From CAYVBN01 sp964538565 (lineage in GTDB: Bacteria > Pseudomonadota > Alphaproteobacteria > Rhizobiales > Xanthobacteraceae), in contig CAZIGW010000216.1 of NCBI GenBank assembly GCA_964538565.1, positions 1-26,392 of the forward strand: 26,392 nucleotides of DNA, given 5' to 3'. Both the position numbers and the translations under genes were made by a program. The first letter of the stretch is position 1; each line of letters opens with the position of its first letter. Shown piece after piece: positions 1 to 7,964 of the stretch. Under the pieces are notes generated by a model. It searched no databases and had not been told where the DNA came from. It was given only the letters and a program-made list of their open reading frames with translations.

Positions 1-63
1 TCGCCCTTGTGGCAAGCATCGCGGCGATTTCGGCCGGGAGGCGCTGCGCCATTCCCGCCCGGC

Positions 64-138
<75 letters not shown>

Positions 139-285
139 GCAGGATCCCGTGAGATCCGGATCGCTCTCGCGGTGGGTTCCAATTCACCGGGCCTTGCAAG
201 CAAACGTCCCGACGTCGCTCGACGAACCGGGGGGCGACACGGTCGTGGTCTTGGTGAGACGAATGACTCGCGCCCGGCTTTCTCC

Positions 286-873
286 TCACGGCGCCTCGGC
301 GTCCCCCTCGCCCTCCGCGTCATCTTCGATCGCGCCCTCGTCGATCTCGACCTCGCCGTTTCGCTCGCGCAGCAGCCGGCGAAGCTCGAACAGTTCGGCG
401 TCGCGCATCAGCCGCTCGTAGGTGCTCTTGCTGGCCTGCGTCCACATGATGCGAAAGGCGGCCGCCAGGAGCCGCATCTTCGGCAGGTCGTGGTTCAGGC
501 GGGCGATCCGGTAGTTCCTCGCCAGGATCTCCGCCTGGGTGACCGGGTCGATGGTTGACGCACTCATGCTGGTCTGCGGAGTCATTGGGTAGCCGGCCCG
601 GTTCGACACCGCGCTCAGCGACGTCGGCAAGGTTTCAACGCTCACCGGCCACTTGTATCTGGAGAGCGAGAACGCCTTGCTGATCCTGTCTCCGCTCACG
701 CCTCTTCTTCGCAGATGATCCCGGATCATCTCGAACGTGGCCTGCGACTGCGCCCCTGTCACGCAGGGAGCGGTCCAATCGATCCAGGCTGCGATCGCCC
801 CCGGATAGGGACGGAATTCGACCGGCAGCGGCGCGCGCGTCAACATGATTTGCGTGAGGGATTCGTTCGGCAT
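286..873 (-). CDS. Hypothetical protein with acidic C-terminal tail
   Basis: This is a 195-residue protein that I do not recognise. The start at 873 is supported by AAGAGG seven bases upstream of ATG. No signal peptide or membrane segment is visible. Residues about 105-175 look helical and charged, with many Leu/Arg/Glu residues. The last 25 residues are strongly acidic and rich in Glu, Asp, Gly and Ala (the tail reads about GEVEIDEGAIEDDAEGEGDA), so the C-terminus is probably disordered. It stands alone between the tRNA-Thr gene and a gene-poor stretch, with no operon partner. The good ribosome binding site and protein-like composition favour a real gene over a chance frame, but no function can be assigned. 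Confidence 0.6.
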   Translation of the reverse strand: MPNESLTQIMLTRAPLPVEFRPYPGAIAAWIDWTAPCVTGAQSQATFEMIRDHLRRRGVSGDRISKAFSLSRYKWPVSVETLPTSLSAVSNRAGYPMTPQTSMSASTIDPVTQAEILARNYRIARLNHDLPKMRLLAAAFRIMWTQASKSTYERLMRDAELFELRRLLRERNGEVEIDEGAIEDDAEGEGDAEAP

Positions 874-1336
874 GGCAAACCTCTTCAGCCGCCGGACAGA
901 TGATCGACAGCGCGGTTCGCCCCCGGGACGTCATCGGGCAAAACACGTCGTGTCGCAACCGCAGAGTGCCCGCCGGATGTCGCGCGTCCTCATCTTGTCT
1001 GTTCGCGTTCGCAAAAATCTGGTGCGGCGTGGCGTCGCGTTCCGCCACGTTGCAAGGCGAAGCCTATCGATATGACCAGACTATCGCGGTTTCGGAGCCG
1101 AATCCGGACAAATGCAGCCGTGGATTGAACGGCGTTCCGACCTGCAATCAACATCGCGAGCGCTGGATTATTCGACGGAATTGCTTGCTATTGTCTGTCT
1201 GCTGTAGTCCATCACGATCGAGCAATCTCTGCGCGCACGGTTCGCGGTCACGCTCGCGGAGCCGACGCTGCGCGAGCGCGGCAAGTATCTGGTCGACGGC
1301 ATTCTGACCTGCAGTCGCGCGTGGGATGCACAGACC
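874..1336. other. Gene-poor stretch between two leftward genes
   Basis: About 460 bases with no convincing complete gene. Frames here are short, lack ribosome binding sites and have poor composition. Base composition is less GC-rich around 1065-1240 than in neighbouring genes, which fits non-coding DNA. It should hold the promoter of the leftward gene starting at 873. The only protein-like trace is the short cytochrome-c-like reading frame at 1241-1312, listed separately. Confidence 0.6.
1241..1312 (+). pseudogene. Possible relic of a c-type cytochrome (N-terminal fragment)
   Basis: Read from TTC at 1241, this frame encodes about 24 residues containing RERGKYLVDGILTC. Many proteobacterial mono- and di-heme cytochromes c have an RGKYLV-x-G-x-x-x-C segment directly before the heme motif CxxCH. 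Here the similarity stops at the first Cys: the next residues are SRAWD instead of a CxxCH continuation, and no ribosome binding site or credible start lies upstream. The downstream sequence runs into the 3' end of the opposing gene at 1337. I read it as a fragment left by deletion, but the match is short and could be chance. Confidence 0.3.
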
Positions 1337-1708
1337 TCAGAACCCCTCGCGGTCCGGCTCCGGTCGCGGCCTGACCTCGCCGCCGTCCACCAGGAGTTGG
1401 TCCCCGCGCCGGGTGAAATGCACCTCGACCGGCGGCCGGCCGTCCTCGCGCGCGGCCGAAAGCGTCACGGATTGCTCCGAGGCGAGCGTCGCGACGACGC
1501 GAAACGGGTTCGCCGCCCCGTCCACCGCGAGCGTCGCCACCAGCCGATAGCCGTCCGGCTCGACGGTGTAATAGACGACGCCCGAGAGTGCGCCGAGTTC
1601 GATGCTCTTCGCCCGGACAGGCGCGAGCGGATCGGCGTGAAGATTCGCGGCGAGCGTCGTGGCAAGCGTCGCAGCCAAGACGGCAACCGTTGAGGATCGA
1701 GACAGCAT
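1337..1708 (-). CDS. Small exported protein of unknown function
   Basis: A 123-residue protein starting at ATG 1706-1708, preceded by GGGAG at good spacing. The frame stays open upstream to 1756, but without a better start. The N-terminus has a short basic n-region (MLSRSS), a hydrophobic stretch of Val, Ala and Leu and an Ala-x-Ala-type cleavage region near residues 24-27 (LHADP), so Sec export to the periplasm is likely. The mature part of about 95 residues reads as a small beta-rich domain: alternating hydrophobic strands, with 'YTVEPDGYRLVATL' followed by 'FRVVATLASEQSVTL'. No catalytic motif is visible. It resembles short uncharacterised exported proteins of Rhizobiales. No operon partner is present. 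Confidence 0.7.
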   Translation of the reverse strand: MLSRSSTVAVLAATLATTLAANLHADPLAPVRAKSIELGALSGVVYYTVEPDGYRLVATLAVDGAANPFRVVATLASEQSVTLSAAREDGRPPVEVHFTRRGDQLLVDGGEVRPRPEPDREGF

Positions 1709-2025
1709 GGTCGTCTCCCGTGCCTGGACGGTGTCCTGGGCAGCGTGTCGCTGCAAGTGAGTAGCCTGCGGCGGACTCGTCGTCGGTGAGACGCGTCACA
1801 CTCGAAGCATAAAATTGAGAACGAGCGCCGTTAACGGTGATCGTGCGCGCCGGCCCGAACGGCCGCGACCCTTGTGGCTTCGAGGATCTTCGTTCTGTAG
1901 GATTCGCGCTCGCCGGGCTCTCTCCGCTGCCACGCACGTAACCGACGGCGGCGTTGCTCCGCGGAGCGCGGGCGACAAGGAAGGACGCGCGATGAATGCT
2001 CGTATGACGTCAGGCGGCGCTTTCC
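1709..2025. other. Divergent intergenic region
   Basis: About 317 bases between the leftward exported-protein gene and the rightward MBL-fold gene, so it should hold both promoters. I see no strong sigma-70 pair. The one notable element is a short ORF at its right end (1992-2033) with a good ribosome binding site that overlaps the MBL start; it is listed separately. Confidence 0.5.
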
Positions 2026-2033
2026 ATGGTTAG
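1992..2033 (+). CDS. Possible 13-codon leader ORF overlapping the MBL-fold gene
   Basis: ATG at 1992 is preceded by AAGGA (1981-1985) at about six bases, a better ribosome binding site than any in front of the MBL-fold start at 2026. The ORF encodes MNARMTSGGAFHG and stops with TAG at 2031-2033, so its end overlaps the downstream ATG by eight bases in a different frame. This geometry suits translational coupling: ribosomes finishing the short ORF could reinitiate at 2026. The peptide shows no attenuator-like codon run and may have no function of its own. Expression is inferred only from the ribosome binding site and the overlap. Confidence 0.3.
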   Translation: MNARMTSGGAFHG

Positions 2034-2868
2034 CGAGTCGCGTTCGTCGCTTTCCGTCCGCTTCTGGGGGGTGCGCGGGAGCGTCCCCTGTCCGGGTCCG
2101 GAAACCGTGCGCTACGGCGGCAATACCCCATGCGTGGAGGTGCGCTGCGGCGACCACGTGATCGTGTTCGACGCCGGGACCGGGTTGCGGCCGCTCGGGC
2201 TGGCGCTGGCGCAGGCGGGAGGCGCCGTCGATCTCGACCTCTTTCTCTCCCATTGCCACATCGACCACCTGAGCGGATTGCCGTTCTTCGCCCCGCTGTT
2301 CACGAGCGGCAATCGCGTGCGCCTATGGGCCGGCAACCTGCTTCCCGCATATCGTCTGGAAGACGTGGTGCGGCGGATCGTCAGCCCGCCGCTGTTTCCG
2401 ATCGCGGTCGAGGCGCTCGCGGCCGACATCGCCTATCACGATTTCACCGCCGGCACCGTGCTGCAGCCGGCCCCGGGCGTGCTTCTGCGTACCGCGCCGC
2501 TCGATCATCCCGACGGGGCGACCGGCTACCGGCTCGAATACGGCGGGCGGTCGCTCGCCTATATCGCCGACACGGAATCGCGCTCGAACGGTTACGACCG
2601 CAACATCGTGGCGCTCGCCGAACGCGCGGACCTGATGATCTTCGATTCCACCTACGTCGAGGAGGAAATCGCCGCGCACGAAGGCTGGGGCCATTCGACA
2701 TGGCGGCGCGGAATGCAGCTCGCCGACCTGGCCGACGCCCGCTCCTTCTGCCTGTTCCACCACGATCCGGCGCATGACGACCGGACGATGGATGCGATCG
2801 CCGCCGCCGCCGAATCGGCGCGTCCAGGCACGATCGTGGCGCGCGAGAGTCTCGTGGTCGATCTCTGA
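2026..2868 (+). CDS. MBL-fold metallohydrolase
   Basis: A 280-residue cytosolic protein of the metallo-beta-lactamase fold, in the PhnP/RNase Z-like branch (COG1235 type). The start is set by the family N-terminus VRFWGVRGSVP at residues 11-21. The metal motif HxHxDH is intact as H76-C-H78-I-D80-H81, followed by LSGLPFF, typical of this group. Later ligands are also present: a DHPDG histidine near residue 158, the YIADTE aspartate near 180, and a FHHDP pair near residues 245-248. Such proteins hydrolyse phosphodiester or related bonds with two metals. The substrate of this one is unknown, and homologues are often next to signalling genes. It converges on the cyclic-di-GMP gene, with 43 bases between their stops. 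The ribosome binding site is weak. Confidence 0.88.
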   Translation: MVSESRSSLSVRFWGVRGSVPCPGPETVRYGGNTPCVEVRCGDHVIVFDAGTGLRPLGLALAQAGGAVDLDLFLSHCHIDHLSGLPFFAPLFTSGNRVRLWAGNLLPAYRLEDVVRRIVSPPLFPIAVEALAADIAYHDFTAGTVLQPAPGVLLRTAPLDHPDGATGYRLEYGGRSLAYIADTESRSNGYDRNIVALAERADLMIFDSTYVEEEIAAHEGWGHSTWRRGMQLADLADARSFCLFHHDPAHDDRTMDAIAAAAESARPGTIVARESLVVDL

Positions 2869-2911
2869 TCCGCCACGTGGATCGCGAGCGGGGACTCCGG
2901 ATGCGGCGCGT

Positions 2912-5857
2912 TCAGCCTGCCAGAACGGTCCGGCGCTCGTCATTGGCGTGGCGCCCGAGCAGTCCGGCGTGGTCCTCGATCGGTCCCGGCCGGCCGATCA
3001 GATAGCCCTGCATCTCGTCGCAGGCCTCGCAGGCGAGGAACGCCTGCTGTGCCTCCGTCTCGACGCCCTCCGCCAGAACCGGGAGCCCGAGGCCGCGCGC
3101 AAGTCCGATCACGGCGCGCACGATGGTCGCCGCCTGCGGATTGTGATCGACGTTGGCGATGAACGCCCGGTCGATCTTGATCTTGTCGAGCGGCAGCGAC
3201 TGCAGATTGAGCAGCGACGAATAGCCGGTGCCGAAATCGTCGATGGCGATGCGCACGCCGAGCGCCTTCAGACGCCGCAGCACCGAGGCGGCGCGCGCGA
3301 AGTCGTCGATCAGCACGCTCTCGGTCACCTCGAGCTCGAGGCGATGCGGCGCCAGGCCGCTCTCGAGCAGCACGGAATGGACCAGTCCGGAGAGATCGCC
3401 ATGCCGGAACTGCGCCGGCGACAGGTTGACGGAAATGTTGAGCGGCCGCGGCCATGACGAGGCCTCGTGACACGCCTGGCGCAGAATGCTCTCGCCGATC
3501 GCGAGGATCAGCCCGCTCTCCTCGGCGATCGGAATGAACGTGCCGGGCAGCACCAGCCCGCGCGTCGGATGCCGCCAGCGGGCAAGCGCCTCGAAACCGA
3601 TCACCTCGCCGCCGATCCGCGCCTGCGGCTGGTAGAAGGCGACGAGCTCGTTGCGCCCGATGGCCGAGCGCAGATCGTGCACGAGCGCCCGACGCTCGCG
3701 CAGGCGCTTGTCCATGTCCGCCTCGAAGAAGCGCACGGAGCCGCGGCCTTCCGCCTTGGCGCGGTAGAGCGCGGCGTCGGCGTTGCTGAACAGCGAGGCA
3801 GCGTCGGCGCCGTCGTTGGGGAAAATGGCGACGCCGATACTCAGGCCGATCTGCCGCTTGTGATTTTCGATTTCGATCTGGTCGGCGACGCTCGCCAGCA
3901 GGCGCTGCGCCAGCGCGGCGCATTCCGCCGGGCGCGCGTGCTCGTAGATCAGGGCGAATTCGTCGCCGCCCAGCCGCGCGAGAAAAGCCCCGTCCGACGC
4001 CGCGCTCAAGCGGCGGGACACGACCCGCAGCAGCTCGTCGCCGAGCGCATGGCCGAAGACGTCGTTCGTCTCCTTGAGCCGGTCGAGGTCGAGACACATG
4101 ACGGCGAGGCTTTCGCCGTTTCGTTCCGCCCGCGCCAGCGCGGCGGCGAAGCGCTCGTTGAACGCCGCCCTGTTGGGCAGTTGCGTCAGCGCGTCGTGGT
4201 AGGCCATGTGCGCGACCTTCGCCTCGGCCTGGCGAAGTTCCGTGATGTCGTGGATCACGATGACGAGATACCGGGGCTCCCCGTCATCGCCCAACACGAG
4301 CACACGCGTCGAGGTGACGATGCGCGGCCCGGCGGCGGTCTCGACCGTGTGGGTGTCGGCGAACGGCGCGCGGCTTTCGAGCGCCTGGCGATCGTACGCC
4401 TCGATCATCTCCGCCGTCGGAGCCGCGAAGATCTCGCGCGCCGTCTTTCCGATCATGTCCTCGCGCGAGATGCCGTGGTGCCGCTCGAACGCGCGGTTGA
4501 CCAGGACGTAGGTCAGATCGCGCGCGTCCTTGACCGCGATGACCGCCGGCACGGTCTCGATCACCGTATTGAGAAACTCGCGCGTACGGCGCAGTTCCTC
4601 CTCGGCGCGCCTGCTGCTCGTCACGTCGACGACGGCGACCAGACGCGCGGCACGGCCCTCGTAGGCGATCGAGCGCGAGAAGATGTTGACCTCCATCGCG
4701 GTCCCGTCGGCCTTGTAATGGCGCCAGGTTCGGCCGCCGTCGGAATGCGGGTTTTCGGCCCGGCTCGCCTCGCGCAGCAGGTCCCAATCCTCGCGCGGAC
4801 GGATGTCCAGCAGCGTCATGCGAAGGAACTGCTCGCGGCTGTAGCCATAGTGCGTCACGACCGCGTCATTCACGGCGAGGAACCGCAGCGTTTCGTGATC
4901 GTAGATCCACATCGGCAGCGGATTGTTCTCGAACAGCAGCCGGAACGACGCCTCGCGCCGTTTCAATTCGGTGATGTCGATGCGAACGCCGATGTTGCCG
5001 CCGTCGATCGTGCGGCGCTCTTCGATGCGCAGCCAGTGATTGCCCGGCAATTCCTGCTCATGGGTGTTGGTGGGCGCCCGGTGCCGCGCCAGCCGGTCGG
5101 CGAGCCATGCCTCGTGATCGTCGCCGCTGCCGGGAATCTCGTCGCGCAACAGCCGTTCGCGCAGCAGATCCTCGAACCGCATCCCGACCGCCAGCCTGTC
5201 GCCGGCGAGATTGCATATCTCCGCGTATCGCCGGTTCCACAGGACGAGCCGGTCCTGCGCGTCGAAAAGGACGAGCCCCTCGGGCACCGCCTCGAACACT
5301 TCGACGAGGTGCGCGTGTGCGGTTCTCGCTTCCTGAGCGGCGCGCTCGGCGGCCGCGCGCGCCTCCACCAGCGCCTGCTCGCGCCCGTCGGAATCGGCGA
5401 GCAATTCGCGCAGCGTCCTTTCTCTTTCGCATTTCTCGAAGCAGCGCCGCAGAATGGCCTCGAGTTCGCCGAGACCCGCCGTCGTGTCGTAGTGATCGTA
5501 GGCTCCGCGCCGCATCGCCGCGATCGCAGCCTGGCGGTCGCGCGGACGGCCGGTCGTGACACAGACGAGATCAAGCCGGGCCGCCATCAGAGTCTGCAGG
5601 TCGGCGCCATCGGCAGAACGCGCAAGCCCGACGTCGATCATCAGGATCGCCGGTTCGCATGCGCCGAGACGCGCCGACGCCGCGTCGAAATCGCAGGCAA
5701 CCGCGACCGTACACCCCAACGCCCCGAGCCGGTCGCGCAGCGAAGCCGCGACGGCCGCATCCGGTTGCACGAGCAGGACGCTTTTCGTCGGTTCGGACGC
5801 AGAACGGGCCGGATCCGCGCGCCGCATCTCGGCCGCCGGGCGACGCTTCCGACTCAT
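2912..5857 (-). CDS. Receiver-PAS-PAS-PAS-GGDEF-EAL cyclic-di-GMP turnover protein
   Basis: About 981 residues. The start at 5857 has GAGGAG eight bases upstream; an upstream in-frame ATG at 5938 lacks this. Domains in order: receiver-like 25-140, helical linker about 140-185, PAS about 185-300, PAS about 305-420, PAS about 435-545, GGDEF about 555-720 and EAL about 730-975. The cyclase motif RLGGDEF is intact near residue 629, without an obvious RxxD inhibitory site. The EAL part keeps EALARWRHP (near 755), VNLSPAQF, the VTES glutamate, IDDFGTGYSS, KIKID and AEGVET, so both synthesis and hydrolysis of cyclic-di-GMP look possible. The receiver keeps the Asp in LMIDVG (74-75) but has QPD where an acidic pair is usual, and no KP lysine. 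No membrane segments are visible, so it is probably cytosolic and senses through its PAS domains. Upstream, 5858-6146 holds no gene. Confidence 0.93.
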   Translation of the reverse strand: MSRKRRPAAEMRRADPARSASEPTKSVLLVQPDAAVAASLRDRLGALGCTVAVACDFDAASARLGACEPAILMIDVGLARSADGADLQTLMAARLDLVCVTTGRPRDRQAAIAAMRRGAYDHYDTTAGLGELEAILRRCFEKCERERTLRELLADSDGREQALVEARAAAERAAQEARTAHAHLVEVFEAVPEGLVLFDAQDRLVLWNRRYAEICNLAGDRLAVGMRFEDLLRERLLRDEIPGSGDDHEAWLADRLARHRAPTNTHEQELPGNHWLRIEERRTIDGGNIGVRIDITELKRREASFRLLFENNPLPMWIYDHETLRFLAVNDAVVTHYGYSREQFLRMTLLDIRPREDWDLLREASRAENPHSDGGRTWRHYKADGTAMEVNIFSRSIAYEGRAARLVAVVDVTSSRRAEEELRRTREFLNTVIETVPAVIAVKDARDLTYVLVNRAFERHHGISREDMIGKTAREIFAAPTAEMIEAYDRQALESRAPFADTHTVETAAGPRIVTSTRVLVLGDDGEPRYLVIVIHDITELRQAEAKVAHMAYHDALTQLPNRAAFNERFAAALARAERNGESLAVMCLDLDRLKETNDVFGHALGDELLRVVSRRLSAASDGAFLARLGGDEFALIYEHARPAECAALAQRLLASVADQIEIENHKRQIGLSIGVAIFPNDGADAASLFSNADAALYRAKAEGRGSVRFFEADMDKRLRERRALVHDLRSAIGRNELVAFYQPQARIGGEVIGFEALARWRHPTRGLVLPGTFIPIAEESGLILAIGESILRQACHEASSWPRPLNISVNLSPAQFRHGDLSGLVHSVLLESGLAPHRLELEVTESVLIDDFARAASVLRRLKALGVRIAIDDFGTGYSSLLNLQSLPLDKIKIDRAFIANVDHNPQAATIVRAVIGLARGLGLPVLAEGVETEAQQAFLACEACDEMQGYLIGRPGPIEDHAGLLGRHANDERRTVLAG

Positions 5858-6146
5858 TCCAGGAACTCCTCGAGACCAGTCTTCCGCAGCGTCCGTCGCT
5901 GCGTTGTCCGAGGTATTTCTGTAATGAATTCGCCTCACATAGAGTTAAGCAAGAACAAGCCGCGGGCCGGCTCCGCCGGCGTTGCTGCAGAAATGATCGT
6001 CGTCCTTACGGAACGATGAACAGAAAGACAAGATCGCACCTCATCCTCGCCGTTGCGCGCGGCGACAACGGGCCGTTTACCATGGTGCGTCGTCGTGCGT
6101 CTCCGGACCACGATGGAACCGGCGTCGCCGATGTCCGCGAGGGCGG

Positions 6147-7013
6147 TCAGAGCCGTTCGGCGAGAAAGCGCACAAGGCGCGGTGCGAAAACAGCGGAAAA
6201 GCTTGCGAGCTCCTCGACCGGCTCGTTCATCCAGAAGTGCGGAGCGCCGACGACCGGGCAGGTGCGAACGTAGAATCCCGCCTGCTGCAGGGCGAGCACG
6301 AACGCCTCCGACTGCCGCGCCGGATCGACGAAGTCGTCGGCGGTGCCCCAGCTCAGGAAGACCGAGATCCTGTTGTTCGCGACCGTCGCGTAGCTGATCG
6401 GAGACGCATCGAAATAGATCCGGCGGTCGTCCATCGGGGCCGCGCCGACGAACATCTCGACGCTGTTCTCGCGCGGCAGGATCGCCTGGAAGCGCTGCCA
6501 CTGGTCGACGAGATCGTAGATGCCGTAGACGCCGACCAGAACCTTCACGCTCGCATCGACGGCCGCATGCGCATCCTGCGGATAGTGGCCGGCGAACAAC
6601 GGCGTTCCCCCGGCGAGTGCGGCGAGCGCGGCGAGATGGGCGCCGGCCGACGCCCCCAACAGGCCGACGCGCTGCGGGTCGAGACGGAAGTCGGCGGAGC
6701 GTGCGCGCACGAACTGCACGGCGGCGAGAACGTCCCGCACCGCATGCGGGAAACCCGGCTGCTGCTTTCCCGCCAGGCGATAGCTGGCGGCGAACAGCGC
6801 ATAGCCGCGCGCCGCGAAATGATGACCCCAGTGCCGAAAGGCGGTCCGGGAGCCGCCCTTCCAGGCACCGCCATGCAAGGCGACGAGAACCGGAAACGGC
6901 CCGGCGCCTTCGGGAACATAGAGATCGCCGGGAAGCTCCACGCCGTCGTGCCTGGCGTAGACGAGCTTGTCGTGAACCTCCGCCCGCCGCGACGGTGAAC
7001 CCGGACCTGTCAT
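6147..7013 (-). CDS. Alpha/beta hydrolase, HSL/BD-FAE esterase-like
   Basis: A 288-residue hydrolase. ATG at 7011-7013 follows GAGGTGAT at close spacing and lies 17 bases after the stop of the hydrolase at 7031, so the two form an operon. The oxyanion motif HGGAWKGG (residues 47-54) marks the hormone-sensitive-lipase and BD-FAE/kynurenine-formamidase-like branch. The nucleophile is Ser122 in GASAG, the acid Asp226 or Asp227 in GTADD, and the base His259 in APHFW. There is no signal peptide, so it should act in the cytosol on a small ester or amide. It may process a product of the neighbouring monooxygenase or of the partner hydrolase. The exact substrate cannot be read from the sequence. Confidence 0.9.
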   Translation of the reverse strand: MTGPGSPSRRAEVHDKLVYARHDGVELPGDLYVPEGAGPFPVLVALHGGAWKGGSRTAFRHWGHHFAARGYALFAASYRLAGKQQPGFPHAVRDVLAAVQFVRARSADFRLDPQRVGLLGASAGAHLAALAALAGGTPLFAGHYPQDAHAAVDASVKVLVGVYGIYDLVDQWQRFQAILPRENSVEMFVGAAPMDDRRIYFDASPISYATVANNRISVFLSWGTADDFVDPARQSEAFVLALQQAGFYVRTCPVVGAPHFWMNEPVEELASFSAVFAPRLVRFLAERL

Positions 7014-7030
7014 GCCATCACCTCGTCTCG

Positions 7031-7882
7031 TCAAACCACCTTTGCCAGCCCGCGATCGAGCCGTGCGAGAAAATCGATCAGGATCCGGTTCACGTCGCCC
7101 GCGCGTTCGATGTTCGGACAATGGCCGCACGCGTCGAGTACGTGCAGTTCGGCGGAGCGGAATCTCGCGGCGAGCTCGTTCGCATAGCCGGGCTGGCGCA
7201 GCTTGTCGTTGGCCCCGGCGATGATCAGCACCGGCACCGCTATCTTCTCGTAGGGGGTCTTGTCCGGCTGGCCGAACTGTTCGCGCGCCGGCGCGGCCGG
7301 ATTGCGGAAGCGCGGCGCCGCCGTGCATTCCCACGCGCCGGGCAGCAGGCTCATTTGATAGCGCCGCTCCACATAGGCCTCGTCCTGCGCCCATTTCGGA
7401 TCGTGAAACATGGCGCCGATCAACGCCCGCATCGCTTCCCGCGTGCAATCGTAGGACAGCAGACGCCGGCGATGCTCGTTGTCGGGCGCGAACCCGCCCG
7501 AGGAGATCAGCGAAAGCGAGCGCAGCCGAAAGGCCGCCGGGTCCGCCGCGAGGCCGCGTGCGAACAGGCCGCCGCCCATCGAATTGCCGACGACGTCGGC
7601 CTCTTCCAGACCCATGACCTGAAGAAAGCGCCGCAGATGGGAAAGACGCCGCGCCTGGCCCTGATCGAAGTCATAGAGCTTGTCGGTGCGGCCGAAACCG
7701 AGCCAGTCCGGCGCGACGACGCGGTAGTGCCCGGCCAGGGCGGGAATCACGAATTCCCAGCTGATCTCGGCGCAGCCGCCGAACTCGCCGCTGTGCAACA
7801 GCACGACCGGCCGGCCGGCTCCGGCTTCCAGATAGTGCGTGCGGATGCCGTCGACCGAGACGTATCTGCTGTGAACCTGCAC
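7031..7882 (-). CDS. Alpha/beta hydrolase, MhpC/BphD-like
   Basis: A 283-residue alpha/beta hydrolase with GTG start at 7880-7882, preceded by GGGAGG. The frame runs on upstream to 8263, but that part overlaps the IclR gene and is not protein-like. Catalytic residues are Ser101 in GNSMGGG, Asp226 in GANDKL and His254 in CGHCPN. GNSMGG and the PDWLGFGRTD segment (about 59-67) are typical of meta-cleavage product hydrolases (C-C bond hydrolases) and their ester-hydrolysing relatives. It is the first gene of a two-hydrolase operon, behind a hairpin that separates it from the regulator genes. A role in breakdown of a ring-opened or ester intermediate is inferred from family and context only. Confidence 0.9.
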   Translation of the reverse strand: MQVHSRYVSVDGIRTHYLEAGAGRPVVLLHSGEFGGCAEISWEFVIPALAGHYRVVAPDWLGFGRTDKLYDFDQGQARRLSHLRRFLQVMGLEEADVVGNSMGGGLFARGLAADPAAFRLRSLSLISSGGFAPDNEHRRRLLSYDCTREAMRALIGAMFHDPKWAQDEAYVERRYQMSLLPGAWECTAAPRFRNPAAPAREQFGQPDKTPYEKIAVPVLIIAGANDKLRQPGYANELAARFRSAELHVLDACGHCPNIERAGDVNRILIDFLARLDRGLAKVV

Positions 7883-7938
7883 GCGACGGCCCTCCCCCGA
7901 CTGCCGCACGTTGTAAGGAGCGCCACGGCAACCGACAA

Positions 7939-7964
7939 GCCTCGCGGCTGCGCCGCCGCGAGGC
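7939..7964 (-). terminator. Hairpin terminator behind the IclR pair
   Basis: A perfect 10-base inverted repeat: GCCTCGCGGC (7939-7948) and GCCGCGAGGC (7955-7964) with a six-base loop. It begins directly after the stop codon of the leftward IclR gene at 7965. On the minus strand it is followed by TTGT rather than a long T run, so it is a strong hairpin but only a modest intrinsic terminator. It would separate regulator transcription from the downstream hydrolase pair, or protect the mRNA 3' end. Confidence 0.65.

Noticed and set aside
1..63. A minus-strand start (ATG at 50-52) with an open frame to the left edge
   Set aside because: Only about 17 codons are visible, with a poor ribosome binding site close to the tRNA. 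It is too short to judge, so it is not listed as a gene.
2867..2883. GATCC...GGATC as a terminator between the MBL-fold and cyclic-di-GMP genes
   Set aside because: The stem has only five bases and no T run follows, which is too weak to list.
3467..6019. An 850-codon open frame on the plus strand
   Set aside because: It lies opposite the GGDEF/EAL gene and its translation is rich in Arg, Gln and Asp without any domain. It is a GC-driven shadow of the real gene on the minus strand.
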